Assembly (NCBI GenBank): GCA_902591865.1
Contig: CACJCK010000001.1
Location: 1 to 64,000, forward strand
Source of the DNA: an uncultured Prochlorococcus sp.
GTDB taxonomy: Bacteria > Cyanobacteriota > Cyanobacteriia > PCC-6307 > Cyanobiaceae
DNA: 64,000 bases
Direction: 5' to 3'
The position numbers were made by a program, and so were the translations under genes. Numbering within the stretch: the first letter of the stretch is position 1; every line of letters begins with the position of its first letter. Below, one piece after another: positions 6,262 through 14,128 of the stretch. The notes under the pieces were generated by a model that worked only from the letters and a program-made list of their open reading frames with translations, searched no databases and had not been told where the DNA came from.

Positions 6262-6489
6262 ATGCTTTTACTTTCTGTACCATTCTACGATTTTCCATCT
6301 TCGCCCATACTAATAATTGGCGCGATAGGGATTGTTGTAGCACTGGCTGTATTTTTTCTAGCTTACAAAAAGTACTTTAATTCTCCATTTAACAAAGAAC
6401 TTCAATTAAAGAAAAAAGCTCTATTGAAGGAGAAAACAGAACTAAACAAAAAACTTGAGAAAATAGAGCAAGATTTAAAAAATTTATAG
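6262..6489 (+). CDS. Membrane helix plus coiled-coil protein, 75 aa
   Basis: ATG directly follows the hli stop. A hydrophobic helix at about 15-37 (PILIIGAIGIVVALAVFFLAY) is followed by a Lys/Glu heptad-rich stretch from residue 48 to the end, a likely coiled coil. Third gene of the hli operon; possibly an assembly or anchoring partner for Hli proteins, inferred only from position. Confidence 0.7.
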   Translation: MLLLSVPFYDFPSSPILIIGAIGIVVALAVFFLAYKKYFNSPFNKELQLKKKALLKEKTELNKKLEKIEQDLKNL

Positions 6490-6498
6490 TAAAAACCA

Positions 6499-6588
6499 AT
6501 GAATATAGACATTTTCTTAATCTCTTTCTTTACTTATCTCTTAGTACCAGTAGTAATGATCGCTAAGGGGAAAAAAGCAACTAACTAA
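6499..6588 (+). CDS. Very small membrane peptide, 29 aa
   Basis: MNIDIFLISFFTYLLVPVVM followed by IAKGKKATN: one membrane helix with a basic KGK tail. It starts 9 bases after the preceding stop, so it may be the last gene of the hli operon. A peptide of the same design (28 aa, ending LMILKGKN) is encoded at 13103-13189. Confidence 0.5.
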   Translation: MNIDIFLISFFTYLLVPVVMIAKGKKATN

Positions 6589-6684
6589 GAAAGATTTAGA
6601 CTCCCAAAAATAAGAATTTAAACTCTATTCAATACTTATAAAGTCGTTATAGAGTTTTTATAAAAGTTTAAGGAGGGTAATCTT

Positions 6685-6843
6685 ATGACCAACCTCGCTA
6701 TCGAGCTACTGGTCTTGACTGTAGTTTTAGTAAATTTTGGAGCAATCCTTACGGCTAATATCTATTTAAAATCAGTAAAGGAATTTAAACGGAATAGATT
6801 ATTTTGCAGTAAGTCTTTCAGCAATCCCTATTGCATTATCTGA
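6685..6843 (+). CDS. Small membrane protein, 52 aa, strong ribosome site
   Basis: The ATG is preceded by AGGAGGG at 6671-6677, an unusually strong Shine-Dalgarno for this A/T-rich genome. The first 27 residues form a hydrophobic helix (AIELLVLTVVLVNFGAILTANIY), then comes a basic stretch (KSVKEFKRNR) and a tail with two Cys. A palindrome GAGCAAAA-T-TTTTGCTC at 6842-6858 begins at the stop codon and could act as terminator. Function unknown. Confidence 0.5.
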   Translation: MTNLAIELLVLTVVLVNFGAILTANIYLKSVKEFKRNRLFCSKSFSNPYCII

Positions 6844-6864
6844 GCAAAATTTTTGCTCCTAATT

Positions 6865-6950
6865 TAATAGGTCTTTAGCGATCGACATAAAACGAGAATT
6901 TGCTAATCCTTGGCAACTTCGGAGGAGTGGGTCGCTTTTCATTTTGTAAA
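6865..6950 (+). ncRNA. Candidate small RNA with CUUCGGAGGAGUGGG motif
   Basis: The stretch from AATAGGTCTTTAGCGATCGA to GTCGCTTTTCATTTTG has conspicuously higher G+C than its surroundings and contains CTTGGCAACTTCGGAGGAG followed by TGGGTCGCTTTT. GCGA near 6879 can pair with TCGC near 6932, closing a stem before a T-rich end. The GGAGGAGUGGG core reminds me of the Yfr2-type RNAs described in marine cyanobacteria, but I cannot confirm family membership. Strand and ends are approximate. Confidence 0.4.
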
Positions 6951-6973
6951 AATTTGATAATAATAATTAAAGT

Positions 6974-7660
6974 TTAAGCAACCCTAAATTCCCGTTTCAT
7001 ATTCATTTCAGGCAGGTCATTCATTGAGTCTCTCCATTCTTGGGCCCACTCACTTTGACTATGTTTATAAATTCTAATTAGTTCATCTACAGAGGAATCA
7101 TGATAATCAACTCTCAGATCTAAAAGAGGAAAGCCTAGTTCTCCACTAACTTTTAGAGCGCTTGAAGTTGAACGGACGCTTCGTTTATCTCCACCTACAC
7201 TTTCTCCTGCATTAAGAGCATCAAGTAGTCTTTTCCCTAATTTAATATTTGGATCACTTTGTTTGAAAACATCAGCCATCACCTCAAGAACTTCAATATT
7301 CTCTAAAAAATTGCCAGCTACAGAAAAGTTTTCTCCACTAATATGTCCGCTTGTCTGAAAACATTCTTGACCTGTCCAGCATGCGCTTCTCCCATACTTA
7401 TCAATTAAGTGTACCTGTCTTTTTTCCCTTCCAAAATCTTCTTTAATTAAATCTTCCAAAACAATTTTCGAATCAGAGCAAGATTGGAGTGACTCAAGAC
7501 TTCTTATTCCTAAATAAGGATTAGTTTGCCCTTGAGTTGCAACAGCACCAACCTGTGATCTAACGAATGAAACTGTTGAACCAACAGCTATATGGCAAGA
7601 AGAAACTGCAACACCAAATCTATTTTTTAAAGGATCAAAACCAATAATTGAAAATGTCAT
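6974..7660 (-). CDS. DUF1028 protein (Ntn-hydrolase-like)
   Basis: 228 residues covering the DUF1028 domain: the start TFSIIGFDPLKNRFGVAVSS, then AVGSTVSFVRSQVGAVATQGQTNP at about 26-49, and the later GNFLENIEVLEVM and SLRV-like segments. Structures in this family resemble Ntn hydrolases with Thr2 as the N-terminal nucleophile after Met removal. Members often lie in purine, pyrimidine or hydantoin degradation clusters, but no reaction is established. Its ATG directly follows the stop of the M20 carbamoylase (no gap), so the two are coupled. Likely last gene of the minus-strand cassette. Confidence 0.85.
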   Translation of the reverse strand: MTFSIIGFDPLKNRFGVAVSSCHIAVGSTVSFVRSQVGAVATQGQTNPYLGIRSLESLQSCSDSKIVLEDLIKEDFGREKRQVHLIDKYGRSACWTGQECFQTSGHISGENFSVAGNFLENIEVLEVMADVFKQSDPNIKLGKRLLDALNAGESVGGDKRSVRSTSSALKVSGELGFPLLDLRVDYHDSSVDELIRIYKHSQSEWAQEWRDSMNDLPEMNMKREFRVA

Positions 7661-8938
7661 TTATATCATTAGAGGCTTGTCTAAAAAATTCTTATCGATG
7701 GAAAATATTGTATTTAATAAAACCTCAATACCATTAGCACATTGATCAAGAGAAGTATATTCCTTATAGGAATGACTCAGACCATTTCTGCTCGGGACAA
7801 AGATCATAACCATAGGACAGATCCTTCCTATTTCTTGTGAGTCATGACTTGCTTTGCTTGGTAAGATTCCAGTTTTAAATCCCAACTTTTCTGATTCATG
7901 AAATGAAGAGCTCACTAATTTAGGACATGACTTAGTGGGGATCACTTCAAATTGAGGTTCTATCTGTACTACGCATCCAGTACCTTCTTGAATTTCTGAG
8001 CATAGATTCTCAATTCTTAAGCTCATTTTTCCAATCACATTTTCATCCAGATCTCTCATATCAATTGTGAATACCGCCTCTCCAGGAATAACATTTGCCG
8101 CGTTGGGATGTAATTTCAATTTACCAACAGTTGCGACTGCACTTTCAGAAGTAGTTTTAGCTATCTGTTCAATACCAACAATAATTTTAGAGGCGGCCAA
8201 AAGTGCGTCATTTCTATTTGACATCGGGGTAGTCCCTGCATGATTTGCCTGACCTTTAACCCTAACGGTTATTCTTTTTTGACCTACTATTCCATTAACA
8301 ATTCCGATATCCAAACCACCATCTTCAAGGACCTTTCCCTGTTCAACATGTAATTCAAGAAAAGCGAATATATCTTTTTTACTTCTTGCCGCACTTTTAA
8401 TCTCAAGCCAATTTCCACCAATCCGAGAAAGATTATCAATTATTGAGCAAGAATTACTTGTAACAAAATCCTCTTCTTTAACAGATAAATTACCTGTAAA
8501 GCCTTTACAACCAATCATTGTCGATTCTTCATCAGCAAAGACAATTATTTCAAATGGTCTATTTAATTTAATGTCATTTTCCTGAAGAAAAAAAGCAATT
8601 TCAATTCCTGCAATCACTCCTAAAGTTCCGTCATACTTACCTCCCTTTGGAACAGTGTCGAGATGAGATCCGGTAACAATGGGAGGTAGATTATTATCAT
8701 ACCCATCTAATCTTGCAATAATATTTCCTGCAGTATCAATTCTTATTTTCAAACCTAATTCCTTAAGGGTTTTCATAAAAAAATTTCTTGCATATATATC
8801 TTCATCAGAAAAACCTCTTCTTGAAACAGAACCCTTCTCAGAAGCTCCGATTGAAGAAAAAGAATTTATCAAGTCTTGGATTCTCTCCCTATTTATTACC
8901 TGTGACTCTAGGATGTTTAACCCCGCGCTATAACTCAT
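7661..8938 (-). CDS. M20-family N-carbamoyl amino-acid hydrolase (carbamoylase / allantoate amidohydrolase type)
   Basis: 425 residues with the zinc motifs of the hydantoinase/carbamoylase subfamily. GSHLDTVPKGGKYDGTLGV at about 91-109 supplies His and the bridging Asp, ADEESTMIGCKGFTG near 136-150 the catalytic and ligand Glu, ELHVEQG near 195 a His, and SRNGLSHSYKEYT near 390 the last His. The dimerisation insert contains the typical GQKRITVRVKGQANHAGTTPM. The family removes a carbamoyl or ureido group from N-carbamoyl amino acids, beta-ureidopropionate or allantoate. The exact substrate cannot be told. It follows the asparagine-synthetase-like gene by 93 bases. Confidence 0.9.
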   Translation of the reverse strand: MSYSAGLNILESQVINRERIQDLINSFSSIGASEKGSVSRRGFSDEDIYARNFFMKTLKELGLKIRIDTAGNIIARLDGYDNNLPPIVTGSHLDTVPKGGKYDGTLGVIAGIEIAFFLQENDIKLNRPFEIIVFADEESTMIGCKGFTGNLSVKEEDFVTSNSCSIIDNLSRIGGNWLEIKSAARSKKDIFAFLELHVEQGKVLEDGGLDIGIVNGIVGQKRITVRVKGQANHAGTTPMSNRNDALLAASKIIVGIEQIAKTTSESAVATVGKLKLHPNAANVIPGEAVFTIDMRDLDENVIGKMSLRIENLCSEIQEGTGCVVQIEPQFEVIPTKSCPKLVSSSFHESEKLGFKTGILPSKASHDSQEIGRICPMVMIFVPSRNGLSHSYKEYTSLDQCANGIEVLLNTIFSIDKNFLDKPLMI

Positions 8939-9031
8939 ACTTCAATTACTTAAACCTACTTAAGGTCTCTTATTTTTAAAATAAAACCTGTATTGGTTTA
9001 CACCTTTTCAGAAATTAATTTAAAAACGAAT

Positions 9032-11044
9032 TCAAACTTTCCAACCCAAATTATCAGCCATCTTTTGAGCCTTATCTGGGATATCCTCAATTATAAAAAT
9101 CTTATATAAGATCTGAACGCTTAAAAGATGATTGATTATTGCATCCAGCTGTACTTTTTCTGAGGCATCAAGCTCTGAACTAAAAAATTTATTCAGCAAA
9201 TTATTTACTTCTGTTTCATCCAAGATTCCAAATTCTCTAATCCTCTCAGGACTTAAGAATTCATTAACTATTTCCTGCATAGAACTTAAATTATCTTTAT
9301 CTGCATGGGAAGGGGGAGCCATGAAAGGAAATTTTTCACGTTTATATAATGATTCAGACAGCAATCCTGACATGGCTTCTCTTAAAACATACTTCTCGAC
9401 ATTGTCTTTAATCCTTAATTCAGGGGGGACAGCAACGGCAGCTTCAGCTAGGTGATGATCTAAAAATGCAGGCCTGGCTTCCATTGAATTTGACATATCC
9501 ACTCTATCTCCACCCCATGTGAGAATTTGGCCCTCAAGCATAGTCTTCATCCAAACATACTGAGCCTGATCAATTGCGTATCTATCTTCCAACTGTTTAA
9601 TATCAAGTTCTCCAAAAATTGCTGCCCCGGGGTCATAATCTTCCGTTATCTCTTTATATTTACTTGAGACTAGACTTTTTGCATAAGTTTCACATGCAAG
9701 CCAAGGTTGAAGGCAACTTGGCGTAAATCCTAAATATTCCTTGAAAGATTGATTACTAATCTCTTCATTAGCTAGCATCGCGCCCTTGAAAATATCATTT
9801 GAATTTTCCAGATTTTCTTTGAGATTCTCAGATTCTGAATTAGAAATTCCCACCCCATAGGTATACATATCTTTTCTAAAAGCGGGATAGCCACCAAACA
9901 ATTCATCTGAACCCTCTCCTGTCATAACAACCTTATAATCGAGCTCATTCACTCTTTTACTCATAAGGTATTTGGCAATTGCGAGGGTGTTATAAATAGA
10001 TCTTTCAGTAAACCATAGAACCTTTTCAAAATTCCCATACAGATCATCTCCATTTATTTTTAAAATCTCATGATCTGCATTTGTGGCGACAGCCATCTCT
10101 TTTGCTATCGAAGTTTCATCATATCTTTCATCACTGAAACCAATCGTGAATGCCTTTACTGATTTTTGACTTATGGCAGAAGCCAATCCCAAAATTGAGC
10201 AACTATCAATTCCGCCGGACAAATAACAGCCGACAGGAACATCAGCGACCATTCTTAGTTCAACTGCTCTCAATAATTCTTTTCTAATATTTTCAATAAA
10301 ATATTTTTCACTTTTATCTCTTTCATAAGTATTTTTTTTAGGGAAATTTATATCCCAGAATTTTTCCTCTGTTATCTCAAATTTATTATTTACTCTTTTG
10401 AACTTGAGGATATATCCGGGCTTAACTTGTTTAACACCTGCGAATGCTGTGGAGCCAGGTACCATTACCTGCATCAGTTGATGAACCAGTCCTTCACCCG
10501 TAAATTTCCTTTCAACTGATGGATGGGCAAATAATACTTTTAATTCCGAGCCAAATATTATGGAATCATCGGTCTCAATCCAGTATTGAGGTTTAATCCC
10601 AAAACGATCTCTTACAAGAAAAAGACAATCCTGTTCTGCATCAAACAATGAAAAGGCGAATTCTCCTCGCAGATAAGATAATGATTCATCAATGCCATAT
10701 TTCTCATAAAGCCTAAGCAATATTTCCGAATCACTTTTTGAAGAAAAGCGTACGCCCTGGGCAACAAGATCAGCCCTGATTCTCTGAAAGTCATAAAATT
10801 CACCATTATGCGCCATCAGAATATGATTTTCGGCACCTCCGACAAAAGGCTGTCTGGCTCGATTTTCATTTAAATCTATTATTGATAATCTCGCATGACA
10901 GAATCCTACAGAAGCATCATCTGATAATTTATATCCGAAACCGTCCGGTCCACGATGGCTTTGAATAGCCGCCATATTCACAAGAATCTGAGGCTCAACA
11001 GATTTATCTTTTGATTTATTAAAAACCCCGCCTATTCCACACAT
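9032..11044 (-). CDS. asnB: Glutamine-dependent asparagine-synthetase-like amidotransferase
   Basis: 670 residues, longer than E. coli AsnB (about 554). MCGIGGVF supplies the class II glutaminase nucleophile Cys2, with SHRGPDGFGY, AHNGEFYDF and a SDSEILLRLYEKYG block following, so ammonia is drawn from glutamine. The synthetase half has the ATP-pyrophosphatase loop GCYLSGGIDSCSI near 260 and GEGSDELFGGYPAF near 360. Such enzymes adenylate a carboxylate and amidate it. Substrates include aspartate and, in natural-product clusters, other acids. The stop of the transcarbamoylase-like gene lies only 4 bases upstream. A substrate other than aspartate is inferred from context alone. Confidence 0.9.
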   Translation of the reverse strand: MCGIGGVFNKSKDKSVEPQILVNMAAIQSHRGPDGFGYKLSDDASVGFCHARLSIIDLNENRARQPFVGGAENHILMAHNGEFYDFQRIRADLVAQGVRFSSKSDSEILLRLYEKYGIDESLSYLRGEFAFSLFDAEQDCLFLVRDRFGIKPQYWIETDDSIIFGSELKVLFAHPSVERKFTGEGLVHQLMQVMVPGSTAFAGVKQVKPGYILKFKRVNNKFEITEEKFWDINFPKKNTYERDKSEKYFIENIRKELLRAVELRMVADVPVGCYLSGGIDSCSILGLASAISQKSVKAFTIGFSDERYDETSIAKEMAVATNADHEILKINGDDLYGNFEKVLWFTERSIYNTLAIAKYLMSKRVNELDYKVVMTGEGSDELFGGYPAFRKDMYTYGVGISNSESENLKENLENSNDIFKGAMLANEEISNQSFKEYLGFTPSCLQPWLACETYAKSLVSSKYKEITEDYDPGAAIFGELDIKQLEDRYAIDQAQYVWMKTMLEGQILTWGGDRVDMSNSMEARPAFLDHHLAEAAVAVPPELRIKDNVEKYVLREAMSGLLSESLYKREKFPFMAPPSHADKDNLSSMQEIVNEFLSPERIREFGILDETEVNNLLNKFFSSELDASEKVQLDAIINHLLSVQILYKIFIIEDIPDKAQKMADNLGWKV

Positions 11045-11048
11045 CTAT

Positions 11049-12161
11049 TTAAACGACATCCATCACTCTTGTTGTTCTATCCATCAGACAGGTAAGTAAT
11101 GCCATTCTTACAAACACCGCTCCTCTTGACTGAGCAAAATACCAATTTTTTGCGGTCTGATCCAGTGATGTTGACAATTCAGGGCCACGAGCAAGTGGAT
11201 GCAAAATTATGGAATCTTTTTTAAATGGCAACTCACTGTGCAATTTAAATGAACTTCCATGAACCTCATAATTTTCTCCCACCCATGCAATTGCATTTAT
11301 ATAGGTAACGTCCAGGGAAGGCAATATTTTTTGCATATCAGTCTCCAGCTCAATCTTTAGATCAGATTCAATAAGTTGTTCCAGCTGGCCTTCATCAAAT
11401 AGATCACTCTTATCAATGGATTTATCATCGTAAATTACGATAATTTTTTTTATCAAATATGAAAACTTGCAGAATAATTTCAGAAGAGATCTGACTGTTC
11501 TCATACGTGATGGAACTCCGATGATACCAATCGTTATTTTTTCACTATCATCAATTGATTTGTTAACCAGATGCGGTCTCCATTTAAAAATCGTATAAAG
11601 ATCAGCCATCGCCTGAGTGGGATGTTCATCGATTCCGTTACCGGCATTGATTATTGGAATTCTCAATGATTTTGTCATTTCAAAGATCGCCTCATTGTCA
11701 CTTTCTCTGAGGACAACGCAGTCACCGTAATTATTAAACATATGAGCAATATCCAGATGGGATTCTCCCTTGGCAATTCCAGTGGAACTTTTATCGGTGA
11801 TATTTATTGAATCGCCACCCAGCCTGTGCCATGCGCTGTCAAACGATAACCTTGTTCTGGTGCTTGGTTCATAGAAGGCATTTATGAGTATCTTTCCCTT
11901 GAGGGGACTGTTATGGGAAATATATCTGTTTGGATTACTTTCAAATTTTGCCGCCAGCCTGAAAAGTTGTAGAAGACAATCTTTACTAAACGGGTCTATG
12001 GAAATTACGTGCCTGTCCAATAACTCATATAGAAATTCCGCTCTTTCCTTTATTTCAGATAATAGATTCTGAGGATGAGTGGAGCCGTAAATATCAGGTC
12101 CTATTCTTGAAAAAGAAAATGATTTTTCCTTATGTAAGGTTTTTACTATATGTGATCCCAA
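11049..12161 (-). CDS. Aspartate/ornithine-carbamoyltransferase-family enzyme with altered acceptor site
   Basis: 370 residues; E. coli PyrB has about 310. The carbamoyl-phosphate site is intact: FYEPSTRTRLSFDSAWHRLGG (the STRT loop), the TGIAKGES lysine loop, CVVLRES (Arg105 of PyrB), NGIDEHPTQAMADLYTI (His134, Gln137) and GVPSRMRTVRSL (Arg167). The later element that reads MTRVQ in E. coli PyrB (Arg229 and Gln231, which hold aspartate) is INAIA here, and HPLPR is HPLAR. It should therefore carbamoylate an amine other than aspartate. An N-terminal extension of about 50 residues is extra. Same-strand cassette with the asnB-like, M20 and DUF1028 genes. Confidence 0.88.
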   Translation of the reverse strand: MGSHIVKTLHKEKSFSFSRIGPDIYGSTHPQNLLSEIKERAEFLYELLDRHVISIDPFSKDCLLQLFRLAAKFESNPNRYISHNSPLKGKILINAFYEPSTRTRLSFDSAWHRLGGDSINITDKSSTGIAKGESHLDIAHMFNNYGDCVVLRESDNEAIFEMTKSLRIPIINAGNGIDEHPTQAMADLYTIFKWRPHLVNKSIDDSEKITIGIIGVPSRMRTVRSLLKLFCKFSYLIKKIIVIYDDKSIDKSDLFDEGQLEQLIESDLKIELETDMQKILPSLDVTYINAIAWVGENYEVHGSSFKLHSELPFKKDSIILHPLARGPELSTSLDQTAKNWYFAQSRGAVFVRMALLTCLMDRTTRVMDVV

Positions 12162-12316
12162 AATATTAAAGTTCCAAAATTTGTACTGATAACTACATTT
12201 TTATAAACAAAAATCAATAAATACAAGTAATTTCAAAGAAAAATATCAGAAAAAGTCCAATGATTATATGTTTCTGTATAAAAGTAATACAGGAAATTAT
12301 TAATTCAGCTCAGAAT

Positions 12317-12529
12317 TTAACAGCATGAACAATCGCCTTCAGATTCAGGATGAGAAGATTCAATAGCATCTGCGATATCTCTGAGCATGTCAGCCACATA
12401 CCCCGGAGGACATTGAAACTTAGCTATATATTCGACACTCTTCTTTGCCATTTCTGTATATGCGGGAAGGATCAGATCATCAATCTGATTCTGAGTCGGT
12501 TTCCATCTCGCCTCGCAACTGTCGGTCAT
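12317..12529 (-). CDS. Small cassette protein with Cys-rich C-terminus, 70 aa
   Basis: A soluble sequence with a helical middle (QIDDLILPAYTEMAKKSVEYI), FQCPPGYVADMLRDIADAIES, and a short tail ending GDCSCC. Six cysteines-or-pairs stand out: Cys5, one in FQCPP and three in the last four residues plus one before them in the tail region. It is the first gene of the minus-strand cassette, 155 bases ahead of the transcarbamoylase-like gene, and visibly richer in G+C than flanking DNA. It could be a metal-binding accessory or a peptide substrate; nothing in the sequence decides. Unrecognised family. Confidence 0.6.
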   Translation of the reverse strand: MTDSCEARWKPTQNQIDDLILPAYTEMAKKSVEYIAKFQCPPGYVADMLRDIADAIESSHPESEGDCSCC

Positions 12530-12754
12530 TGATAAGCTTAAAATTTCTTCAATATAGTTTGAACTCCAGCTGATATCAACATCAAAAGATACAGGTTTAT
12601 AAAATCATGATTTAAGTGGACTAAAGATAAGTTACAGCACTCCCTAGAAATAATTTGACAGCCATAGACAGGCAGTCTAAATTTATTCTGCACACTTCAG
12701 AATCATTGTGCTGCAGGCAATCATGAATGGTCCAACCCGGCCCACTTTAAAATT

Positions 12755-12826
12755 GCCCTTGTAACTCAGCGGTAGAGCACTCCCTTGGTAAGGGAGAAGT
12801 CTAGAGTTCAAGTCCCGACGAGGGCA
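12755..12826 (+). tRNA. trnT-GGT: tRNA-Thr (anticodon GGT)
   Basis: 72 bases: acceptor GCCCTTG paired with CGAGGGC (one T-G wobble), D-arm CTC-AGCGGTA-GAG, anticodon arm CTCCC-TTGGTAA-GGGAG, T-loop TTCAAGT, discriminator A. The T-stem TAGAG versus CCCGA has two mispairs (A-C and A-G), unusual for a functional tRNA. CCA is not encoded. It lies just to the right of the carbamoyl cassette, on the opposite strand. Confidence 0.85.
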
Positions 12827-12914
12827 CTTGAGCATTTTATTAATATAATTGAGATCTCATAGATCAGCATTTAAAATAGATTTCGAATATATTTAACATA
12901 ATTTGTCTTTAGTA

Positions 12915-13106
12915 ATGGCACTATCGTCATACCGGATGCACAAAATATATATTGCAGCAACCATGAATTATGGTCTTGGTTCTGATGATCCAGATGAGTT
13001 GGCCTACTACAACAAAATCAGAAAAGAGATGGATGATATGAAAAAACAACCAATTAAAAAAGGGGTTTCCCTCAATTGGGATACTCCCGAAAAAATGGAT
13101 AAATGA
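12915..13106 (+). CDS. Small hypothetical protein, 63 aa
   Basis: I place the start at ATG 12915 rather than the in-frame TTG at 12903. The N-terminus (MALSSYRMHKIYIAATMNYG) is mildly hydrophobic; the rest is charged (DDPDELAYYNKIRKEMDDMKK). The stop codon overlaps the ATG of the next 28-aa peptide (ATGA), so the two are co-translated. Unrecognised. Confidence 0.5.
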   Translation: MALSSYRMHKIYIAATMNYGLGSDDPDELAYYNKIRKEMDDMKKQPIKKGVSLNWDTPEKMDK

Positions 13107-13189
13107 ACCTAAATACTTTTTTATTAATTTATGGGAGTTTGATGCTTATTGGCCTACCTTTTTTGATGATTCTTAAAGGCAAAAATTGA
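13103..13189 (+). CDS. Very small membrane peptide, 28 aa
   Basis: MNLNTFLLIYGSLMLIGLPF then LMILKGKN: a single membrane helix with a KGK tail. Its ATG overlaps the previous stop (ATGA), strong evidence that it is translated. The design matches the 29-aa peptide at 6499-6588 (MN-x3-FLI ... P ... MI-x-KGK), suggesting a small family. Confidence 0.55.
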   Translation: MNLNTFLLIYGSLMLIGLPFLMILKGKN

Positions 13190-13332
13190 TTAAAAGTTTT
13201 TTACATTTTACCCATATTTAAATTCAACTGTTGATCCTTTATCCGTATATTGGAGTACCTCAAACCGTACATATTTATTACTCGAATGGCCTCTCTTACT
13301 AGTTAGAACGTAGGTGTAGTCGTCATGAGCAA

Positions 13333-13470
13333 ATGTCTACCAAATCCAAACTAAAAGAAGATTATAAATCTGAGATTGAAGAAAGATCAGAAGAAGAACT
13401 TCTTGAGGAAGAAATCAGGAATCAGCAAACATTGGATAGCTTTGTTGAATCTGATAAAAACTGGAGCTGA
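13333..13470 (+). CDS. Small charged hypothetical protein, 45 aa
   Basis: ATG 13333 to TGA 13470. Almost entirely helix-forming and acidic (KEDYKSEIEERSEEELLEEE), ending VESDKNWS. Probably a soluble coiled-coil peptide. It precedes the 63-aa gene at 13499 on the same strand. Confidence 0.45.
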   Translation: MSTKSKLKEDYKSEIEERSEEELLEEEIRNQQTLDSFVESDKNWS

Positions 13471-13498
13471 TTAAATTTTATTTATTTTGGAGAAAGTT

Positions 13499-13690
13499 AT
13501 GAATTTAAAAAGATCACCATTCTCAATTCTGGACAAAGAAAAAAGAGAAATAGACTATATCAAAGGAGTTTACAAGAGAAAAATTCAAGCTGAAATTGAA
13601 TCTTATAAAGATCCCGAAGACGAAGATGAAGATATGAGAGATACAATCCAAGCTCAAGATGTATTGATGCTTGATAGGACCTCAATTTAG
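13499..13690 (+). CDS. Small acidic hypothetical protein, 63 aa
   Basis: ATG 13499 is chosen over TTG 13487 because GGAG at 13490 then forms the ribosome site. Sequence: MNLKRSPFSILDKEKREIDY, a basic middle (KGVYKRKIQAEIE), then an acidic cluster (DPEDEDEDMRD). It is convergent with, and ends one base before, the next minus-strand gene. Unrecognised. Confidence 0.55.
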   Translation: MNLKRSPFSILDKEKREIDYIKGVYKRKIQAEIESYKDPEDEDEDMRDTIQAQDVLMLDRTSI

Positions 13691-13987
13691 TTATTTTTTT
13701 TTCTTCTTCTTATCTTTCTTTTTCTTCTTTACCTTTTCATAAACCTCATCGGCCTTCTGTTCAATACTATCCAGCTTATTTGAGATTTCTTTTATAGCTT
13801 CTGCTTTTCCTTCTTTAACTACAGTATCTTTTACCTCAATAATTTTAACTTTCTCTCCTTTAAGTACAGTACCTTTTGTCTCTTCAGTTTTAATTCCAAA
13901 CTTACCTTTAATAAAATTGACTATAAAAATAAGAACAGGTACATGAGCTAAACCGCCTATTACTATTCTTGTTTCTGAATAAGCCAT
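13691..13987 (-). CDS. Membrane-anchored Lys-rich-tail protein, 98 aa
   Basis: A hydrophobic helix at about 7-26 (RIVIGGLAHVPVLIFIVNFI) is followed by a soluble stretch predicted to be a coiled coil (EISNKLDSIEQKADEVYEK) and a C-terminal run of 16 residues that are nearly all lysine. The tail could bind nucleic acid or acidic lipids. It is not a recognised family, and homopolymer lysine tails are prone to length change. Confidence 0.6.
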   Translation of the reverse strand: MAYSETRIVIGGLAHVPVLIFIVNFIKGKFGIKTEETKGTVLKGEKVKIIEVKDTVVKEGKAEAIKEISNKLDSIEQKADEVYEKVKKKKKDKKKKKK

Positions 13988-14128
13988 TTAATAGTTAAAA
14001 GTTCTAAGATATTTAAACATAAATTTAATTTCTAAATTCGTTTTATTAAGCCAATAAATATTAGTAATCATTTTTTGATTCGTAGATCAAAAATCTTGCT
14101 ATTAATTAAGTAGAGACTTTTTTATTAA

